DNA of 64,000 nucleotides, taken from positions 558,001-622,000 of the forward strand of contig NZ_FZNP01000003.1 of the NCBI RefSeq assembly GCF_900188105.1, given 5' to 3'. Position 1 is the first letter of the stretch. Each line of letters opens with the position of its first letter. Positions 7,607 through 15,638 of this stretch are shown one piece after another. The position numbers and the translations under genes are program-made. The notes beneath the pieces were generated by a model, which worked only from the letters and a program-made list of their open reading frames with translations, was not told the DNA's origin and ran no database searches. Source of the DNA: Actinomadura mexicana. GTDB lineage: Bacteria; Actinomycetota; Actinomycetes; Streptosporangiales; Streptosporangiaceae.

Positions 7607-8191
7607 TCAGCATGTGCGGTCCCGGACGGAAGCGGCGACCTTCCAGGAGCCACCGTCGTACTGGACGGTGTACCGGTAGAGGTAGGCGCCGCCCTTCCCT
7701 CCGCCCGTCCGCTTGCCCGTCTTGGCGGAGAAGCGGTAGCCCGCGACGGTGTTGACGCAGTCGATGAGGTAGACCTTCGTGCGGTCCTTGGAGTTCGCGT
7801 AGACCCGGGGGTTCAGGGTCTTCGTGAAGCGCCAGATCTGGCCCTTGGCCTTGGTGGCCTCGACGTCGTCGGTGACCTCGGTGAGGAGGGGGTCCATGGC
7901 GACGTCGGTGAGGCCGGCGGGGTCGTTCTTCTCGTAGGCCTGCTGGTAGGCGGCCTGGTAGGCGCGGTAGCGGGCAAGGACCGTCTTGAAGAGCCGATCC
8001 GTCGAAACCGCGGTGGGCCCGCCCGCCGGTGCCCGGGTGCCGGTGTCGAACCGGCCGTTGGGGGACAGTTCACCGCTGGCGGACGAGCCGGACGAGCCGC
8101 ATCCGGCGGCCGTGCACACGGCGAGGACGGCCGTCAGGAAGGCGGCGCGGCGAGTCCCCAGAGGGGAGGAACGTACCAACCGGGTGCGCAT
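7607..8191 (-). CDS. Putative lipoprotein of unknown function
   Basis: About 194 residues with an N-terminal Arg-rich signal, a hydrophobic helix and the lipobox TAAGC followed by a Ser/Gly linker. The mature part has about 150 residues including KTVLARYRAYQAAYQQAYEK and two cysteines (DCVNT and the C-terminal Cys). The fold resembles small NTF2-like secreted domains, but that is a guess. The second ATG (8191) was preferred because AGGG lies 6 bases upstream; the first ATG at 8197 has no spacing. It heads a two-gene unit with the Gly-rich secreted protein, suggesting that both act at the cell surface. Confidence 0.75.
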   Translation of the reverse strand: MRTRLVRSSPLGTRRAAFLTAVLAVCTAAGCGSSGSSASGELSPNGRFDTGTRAPAGGPTAVSTDRLFKTVLARYRAYQAAYQQAYEKNDPAGLTDVAMDPLLTEVTDDVEATKAKGQIWRFTKTLNPRVYANSKDRTKVYLIDCVNTVAGYRFSAKTGKRTGGGKGGAYLYRYTVQYDGGSWKVAASVRDRTC

Positions 8192-8346
8192 CGCCATCCC
8201 TGAGCGGCAGCAGACAACGGGCCGAACACGCGCGAAAGCTTACAGAGATGCGTGGGGCGAGAAAAGAGATTCGTTGCGGCCGCTTGACCTCGACCTTGCT
8301 TGAGGTGCCAGGCTCCTGGTGAACGCGCTGATGGGAGGAGTCGGAT

Positions 8347-9303
8347 ATGCGTGCCGTGTGGTTGAGGAAGTTCGGCGGGCCGGAGGTTCTGGTGGCGGGG
8401 GAGGCGCCCGATCCGGTGCCGGGTGAGGGCCGGGCGCTGGTCGAGGTCGAGTTCGCCAACATCACGTTCGTGGAGACGCAGATGCGGTCGGGCACCGGTC
8501 CGGCGCCCGTGCGGCTGGAGCCGCCGGTGATCCCGGGCAACGGGGTCGGCGGCGTGGTCACGGCGGTCGGGGACGGGGTGGACGGGGCGCTCGTCGGGCG
8601 GCGTGTCGTCAGCGGCACCGGCGGCACCGGCGGCTACGCGGAGAAGGCCGCCGTGGACGCGAAGGGGCTGTTCGAGGTGCCGGACGGCCTGGCGCTCGAC
8701 GACGCGGTCGCCCTGCTCGCCGACGGACGGACGGCGACGATGATGACGCGTGCCGCCCGGCCCCGCGAGGGCGAACGCGTCCTGGTGGAGGCGGCGGCCG
8801 GCGGGGTGGGGACGCTCCTCGTCCAGCTCGCGAAGGCGCAGGGGGCGACGGTCGTCGCGGCCGCGCGAGGTGCGCGGAAGACCGGGCTGGCCATGCGGCT
8901 GGGGGCGGACGAGGCCGTCGACTACGGCGAGCCGGGCTGGGCGGAGAAGGCCGGGCAGGTGGACGTCGTGTTCGACGGCGTGGGCGGCGACGTGGCCCGT
9001 GAGGCGTTCGGCCTGCTCGGGAAGGGCGGGCGGATGGTCAGCTTCGGCCTTGCGAGCGGGGAATGGGCGAGCATCCCCGAGGAGGACGCCCGGGAGCGGG
9101 GCGTCACGCTCGTCCGGCCCACGGCCACGCCGGAGGAGTTGCGGGAGTTCACGGAGCACGCACTGCGCGAGGCGGCGGCCGGACGGCTCAAGCCGGTGAT
9201 CGGGCAGCGTTTCCCGCTCGACGGCGCGGCCGGGGCGCACGCCGCGATCGAGTCGCGCGGGACCGTCGGCAAGACCCTGCTGGAGGTCAGCCGACCTTCT
9301 TGA
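8347..9303 (+). CDS. Zinc-type alcohol dehydrogenase-like/NADPH:quinone reductase
   Basis: A 318-residue medium-chain dehydrogenase/reductase. The N-terminal GroES-like domain carries MRAVWLRKFGGPEVL and PVIPGNGVGGVVTAVGDGVD. The nucleotide-binding motif is EAAAGGVGTLLVQLAKAQGA (about residues 148-167), followed by GADEAVDYGEPGW. No structural-zinc cysteine cluster is seen, which fits the quinone oxidoreductase branch rather than true alcohol dehydrogenases. ATG 8347 has GGAGGAG upstream. Its 3' end overlaps the convergent hydrolase by 17 bases. Confidence 0.88.
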   Translation: MRAVWLRKFGGPEVLVAGEAPDPVPGEGRALVEVEFANITFVETQMRSGTGPAPVRLEPPVIPGNGVGGVVTAVGDGVDGALVGRRVVSGTGGTGGYAEKAAVDAKGLFEVPDGLALDDAVALLADGRTATMMTRAARPREGERVLVEAAAGGVGTLLVQLAKAQGATVVAAARGARKTGLAMRLGADEAVDYGEPGWAEKAGQVDVVFDGVGGDVAREAFGLLGKGGRMVSFGLASGEWASIPEEDARERGVTLVRPTATPEELREFTEHALREAAAGRLKPVIGQRFPLDGAAGAHAAIESRGTVGKTLLEVSRPS

Positions 9304-10456
9304 GGAACGCGATCAGCGAACGCTCGTAGGCGGCGGGGTCGACGTTCCAGGACTCGGTGTGGTCGCCCGGCGTGGGGATGTGGGTGACCGTGCCGGGCGG
9401 GGCCTTCCGCGCGAAGGCGAAGGCGGGGCCGTTGGCGACGGTGGCGTCGTCCTCGGTGGTGAACAGGAGGACCGGCGTCCGCAGGTGGGGCGCGAACCGG
9501 CGCATGTCGAAGTCGGTCAGGTCGATGCCGATGCGCCACTGCAGGACGCGCTTGGCGATGCCGGTCATGAAGCCGGGCAGGTGCCGGGCGTCGCCCTGCT
9601 TGTCCAGGGTGGCGCTCCAGTCCAGGACGGGGGAGTCGAGCACGACGCCGCGCACGAACGACGGGTCCCGCTGCAACGTCGTCATCGCCATCGCGCCGCC
9701 CATCGACCATCCGTACAGGACGACGCCCGTCGCGCCGTGCGCGCGTGCGTAGCCCATGGCGGAGACGACGTCGTGCCACTCCTTGTCGCCCAGATGGTTG
9801 CGGCGGTCCTGTGAGGGGGGCGCCCCCACGTCGTTGCGGTAGGCGATGGACAGCATCGGCATGCCCAGCGTGTGGACGGTGCGCATGACGCGGAACGTCT
9901 CGGCCTTGTCGGCGTTGCGCCCGTGGACGCCGATGACCCAGGTGCCCTTGGGGGACTTTCCCGGGACGAGCCACGCCGGCATGGGCCCGACCTCGGACGG
10001 ATACGTCACGTCCTGGAACGGCAGCCCGAGCGCCGTCTTCGGGTCGCCGTCGTACATCCAGTGGTCGATCATCGCCGGGGCGTCCTTCACCAGGGCGCCC
10101 TCCACGGGGGACACCTTCCGGACGACGTGCTCGTCGTTCCCGCCGACGACGGGCCCGAGCAGGGCACGCCCGCCCTTCCAGACCAGGGCCCAGGCACCGG
10201 GGCGCTCCGTCCCCGGCTCGCGGGGCAGCGTGACGGTGCCGTTCCCCGCGTCCTCGATGGTCAGCGGGTATTCGGAGGAGTGGTCGACCTCGATGGCGAC
10301 GCCGGCGAAGTACCAGCCGACCCCGCCGACGAGCGCGCACAGGAGCGCGGTGATCGTGACGACCGCCGACATCAGCGGGCGGGCACGGCGGCGGCGCCGG
10401 CGGTGCGGCGGGCCGGGGGACGCCGGGATGGACGACGCTGGTGCAGCAGTGGACAC
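9287..10456 (-). CDS. Membrane-anchored alpha/beta hydrolase
   Basis: About 389 residues. After a short basic segment, a single membrane helix (about residues 30-52) anchors an extracytoplasmic alpha/beta-hydrolase domain. The catalytic triad is visible: the Ser in LYGWSMGGAMAM, the Asp in TTEDDATV and the His in PGDHTESWN. Substrate unknown (esterase, lipase or peptidase). The start is uncertain: GTG 10456 has GGAGG 16 bases upstream, and ATG 10510 is the longer option. It is divergent from the TNT-domain gene. Confidence 0.82.
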   Translation of the reverse strand: MSTAAPASSIPASPGPPHRRRRRRARPLMSAVVTITALLCALVGGVGWYFAGVAIEVDHSSEYPLTIEDAGNGTVTLPREPGTERPGAWALVWKGGRALLGPVVGGNDEHVVRKVSPVEGALVKDAPAMIDHWMYDGDPKTALGLPFQDVTYPSEVGPMPAWLVPGKSPKGTWVIGVHGRNADKAETFRVMRTVHTLGMPMLSIAYRNDVGAPPSQDRRNHLGDKEWHDVVSAMGYARAHGATGVVLYGWSMGGAMAMTTLQRDPSFVRGVVLDSPVLDWSATLDKQGDARHLPGFMTGIAKRVLQWRIGIDLTDFDMRRFAPHLRTPVLLFTTEDDATVANGPAFAFARKAPPGTVTHIPTPGDHTESWNVDPAAYERSLIAFLKKVG

Positions 10457-10581
10457 GACATACGAAAGTAGCCTCCCGCGAGCGTCGCCAGCGCCCGGGG
10501 CAGTGCGCAATACATCGAGAAGTGCGGTTAATCTGCCGATCAGGTGCCATAGGGGGAGCCATCGGGACGGAGGGACGCGCG

Positions 10582-12519
10582 GTGACGGGCCAGGACGACC
10601 GCGTCGCGGAGCTCGAGAGCCGGGTCGCCGAGGTCGCGCGGCGGCTGGCCCCGCCCGGCTGGCGGCGGCTCGACCTGCGCTGCGCCGCGACGGTCGCCGT
10701 GAGCGACGTCGCGCTGACGGTGCTGACGGGCGAGGGCGGGACCGTGACGGCCGAGGACGCCCCGCAGGAGCTGACCGGCCTGCTGATGGACCTGCGCCGC
10801 GCGCGGTACCGGCCCGAGCGGGGCAGCTGGTTCTCGATGACCATGATCATCGAGCCGGGTTCGGTGCGCCCGCTCTACAACCACGACTTCGACCCGCTGT
10901 GGGATCCGCCGATCCCGGTGGAGTGCTGGCGGCGCGACCAGATCGTGATGCCGCGGGACGGCGGCAACGTGCCGGGCTGGCTGCGCGACCGGCTGGAGGG
11001 CCGCGAGCCCGCCGCGCCGCCCGCGTCCGACCCGGGGCCGATGAACCCGGTCGAGCAGACGGAGCTGCTGTCGGACCGGTTCGCGATCCTGGTCGCCGAC
11101 CGCGCGCCGGCGCTGTGGGAGCGGGTCCGCGGCCACTACCAGGCGGTCGGCGGGCACGCCGAGCTCCCCGCGATGACGTGCCACCAGGCCGACGGCGCCC
11201 GGACGTCCTGCGCGGCGCCCGCCGCGGCCGCCGCGCTGCTCGACCGGCTCCGCGCCGGGACGCACGCGTTCCAGGGCTCCACCTGGTCCCGGATCGACTT
11301 CGAGGTCCGGTACGAGGACGGGGCCGTGCGCTGCCGCGCGGGCTTCACCCACGACGACGAGCCCCGCTGGGACGAGGAGCCGTCCGCCGACGACGTCCGG
11401 CGCGAGCTGGAGCGGTTCCCGCGCGAGAACGTCCCGGACTGGATGGCGCGGCGGCTCGGGACGCGACCCCGGCCCGTGACGGCCGCCGGCACGCCGCCGC
11501 CCGTGCCGCGCCCAGGGCTGCGCCGGGCCAGGATCTTCGACCACGCGGGCCCGGACGGGAGCCGTCCCGCCGTGTCGCGCCCGCCCGTCCCGCCGGACGA
11601 GGCCGGCCGCGTGGCCGAGTACCTGCGGCGGGCCCCGACCGTCACGGCCGCGCGCTCGAACGCCCCCGACAGGCTCGACCCGTCGCGCGGGGCGGCGGTG
11701 CCGCTGGCCTTCCACACCGACGGGACGTGGGTGTGGTCGGGCGCGGTGGCCTACTACCTGAGCGAGCACGGCGTCCCGCCGGAACCCGATCTCGTCGCGC
11801 ACATCAGGGCCAACGCGTTCCGCGTCCCCGACGTCGACGACGGCGCCATGAACGCCGCGAACGCCGCCGTCACCGGACGCGCCACGCCCGAGCGCGTCCC
11901 GACCGAGCCCGGACCCGACTGGGCGGGGACGCTCCGGCACCGCCTCGACCAGCTCCGCGTCGACCGCGCCGCCTACCGCATCGACACCGGCGGCCCCGAC
12001 ACCGGCGGCCCCGACGACGCGACCGAGGGCGTCTGGTGCCTGGAGTCCCGGCCGGGCCGCTGGTCGGTGTTCCAGATGCGCGACGGCGAGCGCCGCAAGG
12101 AGGCCGTCTTCGACGACGCCGAGCCGGCCTCCGCGCACCTGCTCGGACGGCTGCTGCTCGACCCCCGCCACACCGTCGAGGACGGGCCGTTCACGCCGCT
12201 CAGGGGTGAGCCGCCGCTCTCGCTCCTACGCGACCGCCACGTCGCGGAGCTGGCCGCGGGGACGGAAGTGGACCGCTACGGCGCCCCGGACGGCAACGTG
12301 ACGTACGCGGCGCGCACGCCGTATCCGCAGCGGTCGCTTCCCGCCGAGTGGCGGGACCGCCCGTACCGCGTCTACCGGTTGCAGCGGCCCATGGAGACCC
12401 TGACCGGAACGGCCGTCCCGTGGTTCGGGCAGCCGGGCGGCGGGACGGCGCACGTGTTCCGGCGGTCGGTCGCCGACCTGCTCGCCGACGGCGGCCTCGT
12501 CGAGATCCCGGACGCCTGA
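10582..12519 (+). CDS. TNT-domain protein (putative NAD+ glycohydrolase toxin)
   Basis: A 645-residue multidomain protein. The last ~95 residues match the tuberculosis necrotizing toxin fold: DRYGAPDG, TPYPQRSLPAEW, PYRVYRLQRP and VPWFGQPGGGTAHVF. TNT of Mycobacterium CpnT hydrolyses NAD+. The N-terminal region contains two related ~110-residue modules (ending NVPGWLRDRLEG and NVPDWMARRLG), a duplication. A third module has FHTDGTWVWSGAVAYYL and GVPPEPDLVAHI. No signal peptide or membrane helix is visible, so any export route is unknown. GTG 10582 is preceded by GGAGGGA. No obvious immunity gene of the known TNT type is adjacent. Confidence 0.8.
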   Translation: MTGQDDRVAELESRVAEVARRLAPPGWRRLDLRCAATVAVSDVALTVLTGEGGTVTAEDAPQELTGLLMDLRRARYRPERGSWFSMTMIIEPGSVRPLYNHDFDPLWDPPIPVECWRRDQIVMPRDGGNVPGWLRDRLEGREPAAPPASDPGPMNPVEQTELLSDRFAILVADRAPALWERVRGHYQAVGGHAELPAMTCHQADGARTSCAAPAAAAALLDRLRAGTHAFQGSTWSRIDFEVRYEDGAVRCRAGFTHDDEPRWDEEPSADDVRRELERFPRENVPDWMARRLGTRPRPVTAAGTPPPVPRPGLRRARIFDHAGPDGSRPAVSRPPVPPDEAGRVAEYLRRAPTVTAARSNAPDRLDPSRGAAVPLAFHTDGTWVWSGAVAYYLSEHGVPPEPDLVAHIRANAFRVPDVDDGAMNAANAAVTGRATPERVPTEPGPDWAGTLRHRLDQLRVDRAAYRIDTGGPDTGGPDDATEGVWCLESRPGRWSVFQMRDGERRKEAVFDDAEPASAHLLGRLLLDPRHTVEDGPFTPLRGEPPLSLLRDRHVAELAAGTEVDRYGAPDGNVTYAARTPYPQRSLPAEWRDRPYRVYRLQRPMETLTGTAVPWFGQPGGGTAHVFRRSVADLLADGGLVEIPDA

Positions 12520-12544
12520 GCGGCCCTGCCTGCGAGGCCCGGGC

Positions 12545-13195
12545 TCAGGCCCGGCCGATCGCGGCCACCAGCCCGAGCGCCAGCACCAGGTCGAGGTGGA
12601 TGAACGTCTCCAGCTTCGCGCCCGGCGCGATGTCCGGGTCGGCGGCGAGCCGGTCCAGGACGGCGAGCGCGGCGGGGCTGCCGAGGTCGTCGGCCAGCGC
12701 GGCCTCGGCCTCGGCCGCGTACACGCGGTTCATCGGGCGCCCCGGCGCCGTCGCCCACCCGGCGACCTCGCCGCGCCACGCGTCCAGCCGCTCCGCGGCC
12801 GCCGACAGCCTCTCGGCCGACAGCTCCAGAGGCTCCCGGTAGGGGACCTCCAGGATCGCCAGGCGCGCGGCCGACGGATCCGGCGATGCCCCGGTCTCTT
12901 CGGGGACGGCCAGGCACAGCGCGTCCATGTCGGCCGCCCCGGAGACGTACACGTCGGCGTCCGGGAGGACGTCGTCCAGCACCTCGAACGGCTGGACGCT
13001 GTAGTCGTCCAGGCCCGTCGGGGCTCCCGGCGTGCACACGACCCGGACGCGGCGCCCGGACCGTTCGGCGACCCGCCGCAGCAGGTCGGCGACGACCGCG
13101 CGGCGGTACCCGCCGTCCACGACCTGGACGCGCAGCCCGCGCCCGGCGGGCAGCACCTCCGTCCGTCCCGTCCGATGGTCGTGGAGCCGCAGCAT
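12545..13195 (-). CDS. Small cysteinyl-tRNA synthetase-like protein lacking catalytic motifs
   Basis: About 216 residues. The N-terminus (MLRLHDHRTGRTEV) resembles the start of CysRS/MshC enzymes. The C-terminal part (ALADDLGSPAALAVLDRLAA, preceded by ERLDAWRGEVAGW) resembles the DALR helical domain of CysRS. The zinc Cys after the first strand, the HIGH motif and KMSKS are all absent, so aminoacylation or mycothiol ligase activity is not expected. It could be a regulatory or moonlighting paralogue; the assignment is from pattern resemblance only. ATG 13195 has an AGGGTGGGGG leader; GTG 13204 is an alternative. It is convergent with the TNT gene, which leaves an immunity role open but unsupported. 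Confidence 0.5.
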   Translation of the reverse strand: MLRLHDHRTGRTEVLPAGRGLRVQVVDGGYRRAVVADLLRRVAERSGRRVRVVCTPGAPTGLDDYSVQPFEVLDDVLPDADVYVSGAADMDALCLAVPEETGASPDPSAARLAILEVPYREPLELSAERLSAAAERLDAWRGEVAGWATAPGRPMNRVYAAEAEAALADDLGSPAALAVLDRLAADPDIAPGAKLETFIHLDLVLALGLVAAIGRA

Positions 13196-13217
13196 GCCCC
13201 CCACCCTAGAGCGGCGC

Positions 13218-14030
13218 CTACAGCGGGTGGTCGGCGGCCATCGGCCCGAACGGCGTCGGCGCGGGGCCGTCCGACCGGCGGACGGCGGCGAACCGCAGCC
13301 GCACGTAGTCGGCGACCCACCCCGACTCGCGGCGCAGCGCGGGCGCGGCGAGGTCGTTCACGCGTTCGAGCAGCGGGTCCACCAGCTCCGGCGGGACGTC
13401 GGCCAGCGCGCGGGAGGCGTAGGCGCGGACCCAGTCCGCCGCGCCGTTCGGGCCCTCGGTCATCCGGGTCGGGCGGTCGGCGTGCTCCAGCAGCCGCAGC
13501 GTGAACCCGGCCTCCTCCAGCTTGGTCGCGTACGCGGCCGGCGACGGGAAGTACCAGGGCAGTTCGGGCTCGCCGAGGCCGAACACCCGCCACGCCGTCT
13601 GCATCGCGACGATCAGCTCCGCGCAGTTGCCCGCGCCGCCGAGCTCGCCGACGAACCGGCCGCCGGGGCGCAGCGCCGCATGCACGCGCCCGATCACCGC
13701 GTCGGGGTCGCGGGTCATCCAGTGCAGGGCCGCGTTCGAGGCGACCGCGTCGAAGGACTCGCCGACGGTGAAGTCGTGGGCGTCGCCGACGGTGAACGAC
13801 AGCCCCGCGTGCAGGGCGATCGCCTGCGCGACCATCTCGGGGCTGCCGTCGATGCCCAGCACCTCGGCGCCCCGCTCGGCGATCTCCGCGCTGAACGCGC
13901 CGGTGCCGCACCCGAGGTCGATGATCCTTTCGCCGGGCTGCGGATCGAGCAGGTCGACGAGGGGCGCACCGTGCGCGGACACGTACCCGAAGGCGGAGTC
14001 GTACGTCGTCACGGCCCAGTTCACTGTCAC
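13218..14030 (-). CDS. Class I SAM-dependent methyltransferase
   Basis: A 270-residue methyltransferase. Motif I is ERIIDLGCGTGAFSAEIAER, the acidic loop is VLGIDGSPEMV, and motif IV is ASNAALHWM. The WAVTTYDSAF start and HWMTRDPDAVI segment resemble trans-aconitate methyltransferase-like proteins. Its substrate is not deducible. It lies 22 bp after the CysRS-like gene's start codon in the reverse direction, so the two probably share a transcript with the methyltransferase upstream. Confidence 0.85.
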   Translation of the reverse strand: MTVNWAVTTYDSAFGYVSAHGAPLVDLLDPQPGERIIDLGCGTGAFSAEIAERGAEVLGIDGSPEMVAQAIALHAGLSFTVGDAHDFTVGESFDAVASNAALHWMTRDPDAVIGRVHAALRPGGRFVGELGGAGNCAELIVAMQTAWRVFGLGEPELPWYFPSPAAYATKLEEAGFTLRLLEHADRPTRMTEGPNGAADWVRAYASRALADVPPELVDPLLERVNDLAAPALRRESGWVADYVRLRFAAVRRSDGPAPTPFGPMAADHPL

Positions 14031-14069
14031 AATTTATCGGACATCGACCGATGGTGAGGTGGGGTTGCC

Positions 14070-14405
14070 GTGGCGAACGTCACGTCCGAGATCCGCGTCG
14101 TCGGGGCCGAGGGCCCGGACGGCCTGACCCTGCGCACCCGCGGCCTGTCCGCCAGGGGCCTGCCGGAACTGCGCGCCGACGGGCTCGCGCCCTATCTGGG
14201 GCAGGGCTGGGCGCGCGTCCTCGCCGCGCTCGCGCAGCGCCTCGCCGCCACCGGGGAGATCCCGGGCGAGCTGGCGCCCGGCGTCGAGATCCGCCTCGCA
14301 CCGGCCGGCGACGGCGCACTGTCGCCCGTCCCGCCGCCGGGGCGCGACCTCGCCGAGTGGCGCCGCGACGTCCTGCTCCGGTTGTTCCCCGAGGCCCGCG
14401 CCTGA
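14070..14405 (+). CDS. Hypothetical protein
   Basis: A 111-residue protein of unknown function from GTG 14070, preceded by GGTGGGG. It has a beta-rich start (VTSEIRVVGAEGPDG), a helical middle with LGQGWARVLAALAQRLA, and a C-terminal helix with LAEWRRDVLLRLFPEA. No signal peptide or membrane helix. GC3 is high and even, supporting real coding. It sits between a divergent methyltransferase and an enoyl-CoA hydratase; I do not recognise the family. Confidence 0.6.
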   Translation: MANVTSEIRVVGAEGPDGLTLRTRGLSARGLPELRADGLAPYLGQGWARVLAALAQRLAATGEIPGELAPGVEIRLAPAGDGALSPVPPPGRDLAEWRRDVLLRLFPEARA

Positions 14406-14460
14406 CGGCGCCCTTCCTAGAATCGGATTCTGACAGCCGGTCCGGAGAAGGGTGCGCAGG

Positions 14461-15333
14461 GTGCCGTACGCAGAGATCGAGTACGAGGTTCGGGACGGGA
14501 TCGCCACCGTCACGCTCAACCGGCCGCGGAAGATGAACGCCTACACGTTCGTCATGCGCAACGAGATGCTGGACGTCTTCGACCGGATCGACGCCGACGA
14601 CGACGTGCGCGCCGTCGTGGTGACGGGGGCGGGACGCGCGTTCTGCGCGGGCGCCGACCTGAGCGGCGGCGGCGACACCTTCGACAAGGACAAGTCCACG
14701 GACATGTTCGCGGGCGAGGACGACGTCCTGGAGGACGGCACCCCGCGCGACGGCGGCGGGACGGTCGCGCTCCGCATCGCCCGCTGCCTCAAGCCCGTCA
14801 TCGGCGCGTTCAACGGCGCGGCGGTCGGCGTGGGCGTGACCATGACCCTCCCCATGGACGTCCGGCTCGCCAGCGAGAAGGCCAGGTTCGGCTTCGTGTT
14901 CGCGCGGCGCGGGATCGTCACCGAGGCGGCCTCCAGCTGGTTCCTGCCGCGCCTTGTCGGCATCGCGCAGGCCATGGAGTGGGCCGTCACCGGCCGGATC
15001 TTCGACGCGCAGGAGGCCCTCGCGGGCCGTCTGGTCTCCCGCGTCCACGCCCCGGACGAACTCCTCCCCGCCGCGTACGCGCTCGCCCGCGAGATCGCCG
15101 ACAACACCTCCGCGGTCTCGGTCGCCGCGATCCGCCGCCTCATGTGGTCGGGCCTGTCCGCCCCGTCCCCGTGGGACGCCCACATCGCCGACTCCCGCCT
15201 CATGGCCTCGCTCGGCGGCGCCGCCGACGCCGTCGAGGGCGTCTCGTCCTTCCTGGAGAAGCGCGACGCCGCCTTCCCGCTGCGCGTCAGCGAGGACCTC
15301 CCGCCCGAGGTCCCCGACTGGCCCGTCCGCTGA
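14461..15333 (+). CDS. Enoyl-CoA hydratase/isomerase (crotonase) family protein
   Basis: A 290-residue crotonase-fold enzyme. The oxyanion-hole segments are GRAFCAGADLSGGG (about residues 56-69) and FNGAAVGVGVTMTLPMDVRL. The second acidic region is ARRGIVTEAASSWFLPRLVG, with the catalytic Glu preserved. The C-terminal helices include AVTGRIFDAQEAL. Such enzymes hydrate trans-2-enoyl-CoA in fatty acid or sterol side-chain oxidation. GTG 14461 was preferred because GGAGAAGG lies ten bases upstream; GTG 14452 is too close to it. A terminator-like hairpin follows. Confidence 0.88.
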   Translation: MPYAEIEYEVRDGIATVTLNRPRKMNAYTFVMRNEMLDVFDRIDADDDVRAVVVTGAGRAFCAGADLSGGGDTFDKDKSTDMFAGEDDVLEDGTPRDGGGTVALRIARCLKPVIGAFNGAAVGVGVTMTLPMDVRLASEKARFGFVFARRGIVTEAASSWFLPRLVGIAQAMEWAVTGRIFDAQEALAGRLVSRVHAPDELLPAAYALAREIADNTSAVSVAAIRRLMWSGLSAPSPWDAHIADSRLMASLGGAADAVEGVSSFLEKRDAAFPLRVSEDLPPEVPDWPVR

Positions 15334-15341
15334 GGACCGAA

Positions 15342-15373
15342 GGCGCTCGTCACCCTGCGTGACGGGCGTCTTT
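15342..15373 (+). terminator. Terminator-like hairpin after the enoyl-CoA hydratase gene
   Basis: A 12-bp imperfect stem (GGCGCTCGTCAC against GTGACGGGCGTC, two wobble pairs) with a 5-base loop, followed by TTT. It lies directly downstream of the stop at 15333. Confidence 0.65.
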
Positions 15374-15638
15374 GCTCGGGGACGGCCCGCCGAGGGTCTC
15401 CGCGCCCTCGAACGGTGGCCGCCTTCGGTCACCGGAGGGCCTGCCGCAAGGGCGTCACGGGGGCGTCCGGCCCCCGGCGACCCCGGTGACATGCGGGGGA
15501 GCGGGGTGTCGCGCGATGGAGGGGAATCCCCCGGTGCGTCCCAAGGACGATCTTGATTTTCCGGACCATAGGGAAGCGTGTCTCATCGGTTACGGAGGGT
15601 ATTAAGCCGCCCGAGGCAACACGTTACGGGGGTGCCTG
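15374..15638. other. Intergenic leader before the polysaccharide deacetylase gene
   Basis: About 265 bp without a convincing gene. Several G-runs and short inverted repeats occur at 15440-15520, and an AT-richer stretch at 15548-15625 probably holds the promoter. I looked for a c-di-AMP (ydaO-type) riboswitch, since these precede some actinobacterial cell-wall genes, and could not recognise its core. Confidence 0.4.

Noticed and set aside
15374..15638. Possible riboswitch before the polysaccharide deacetylase gene
   Set aside because: GC-rich stems are present, but I could not match the conserved core of a c-di-AMP or other known riboswitch.
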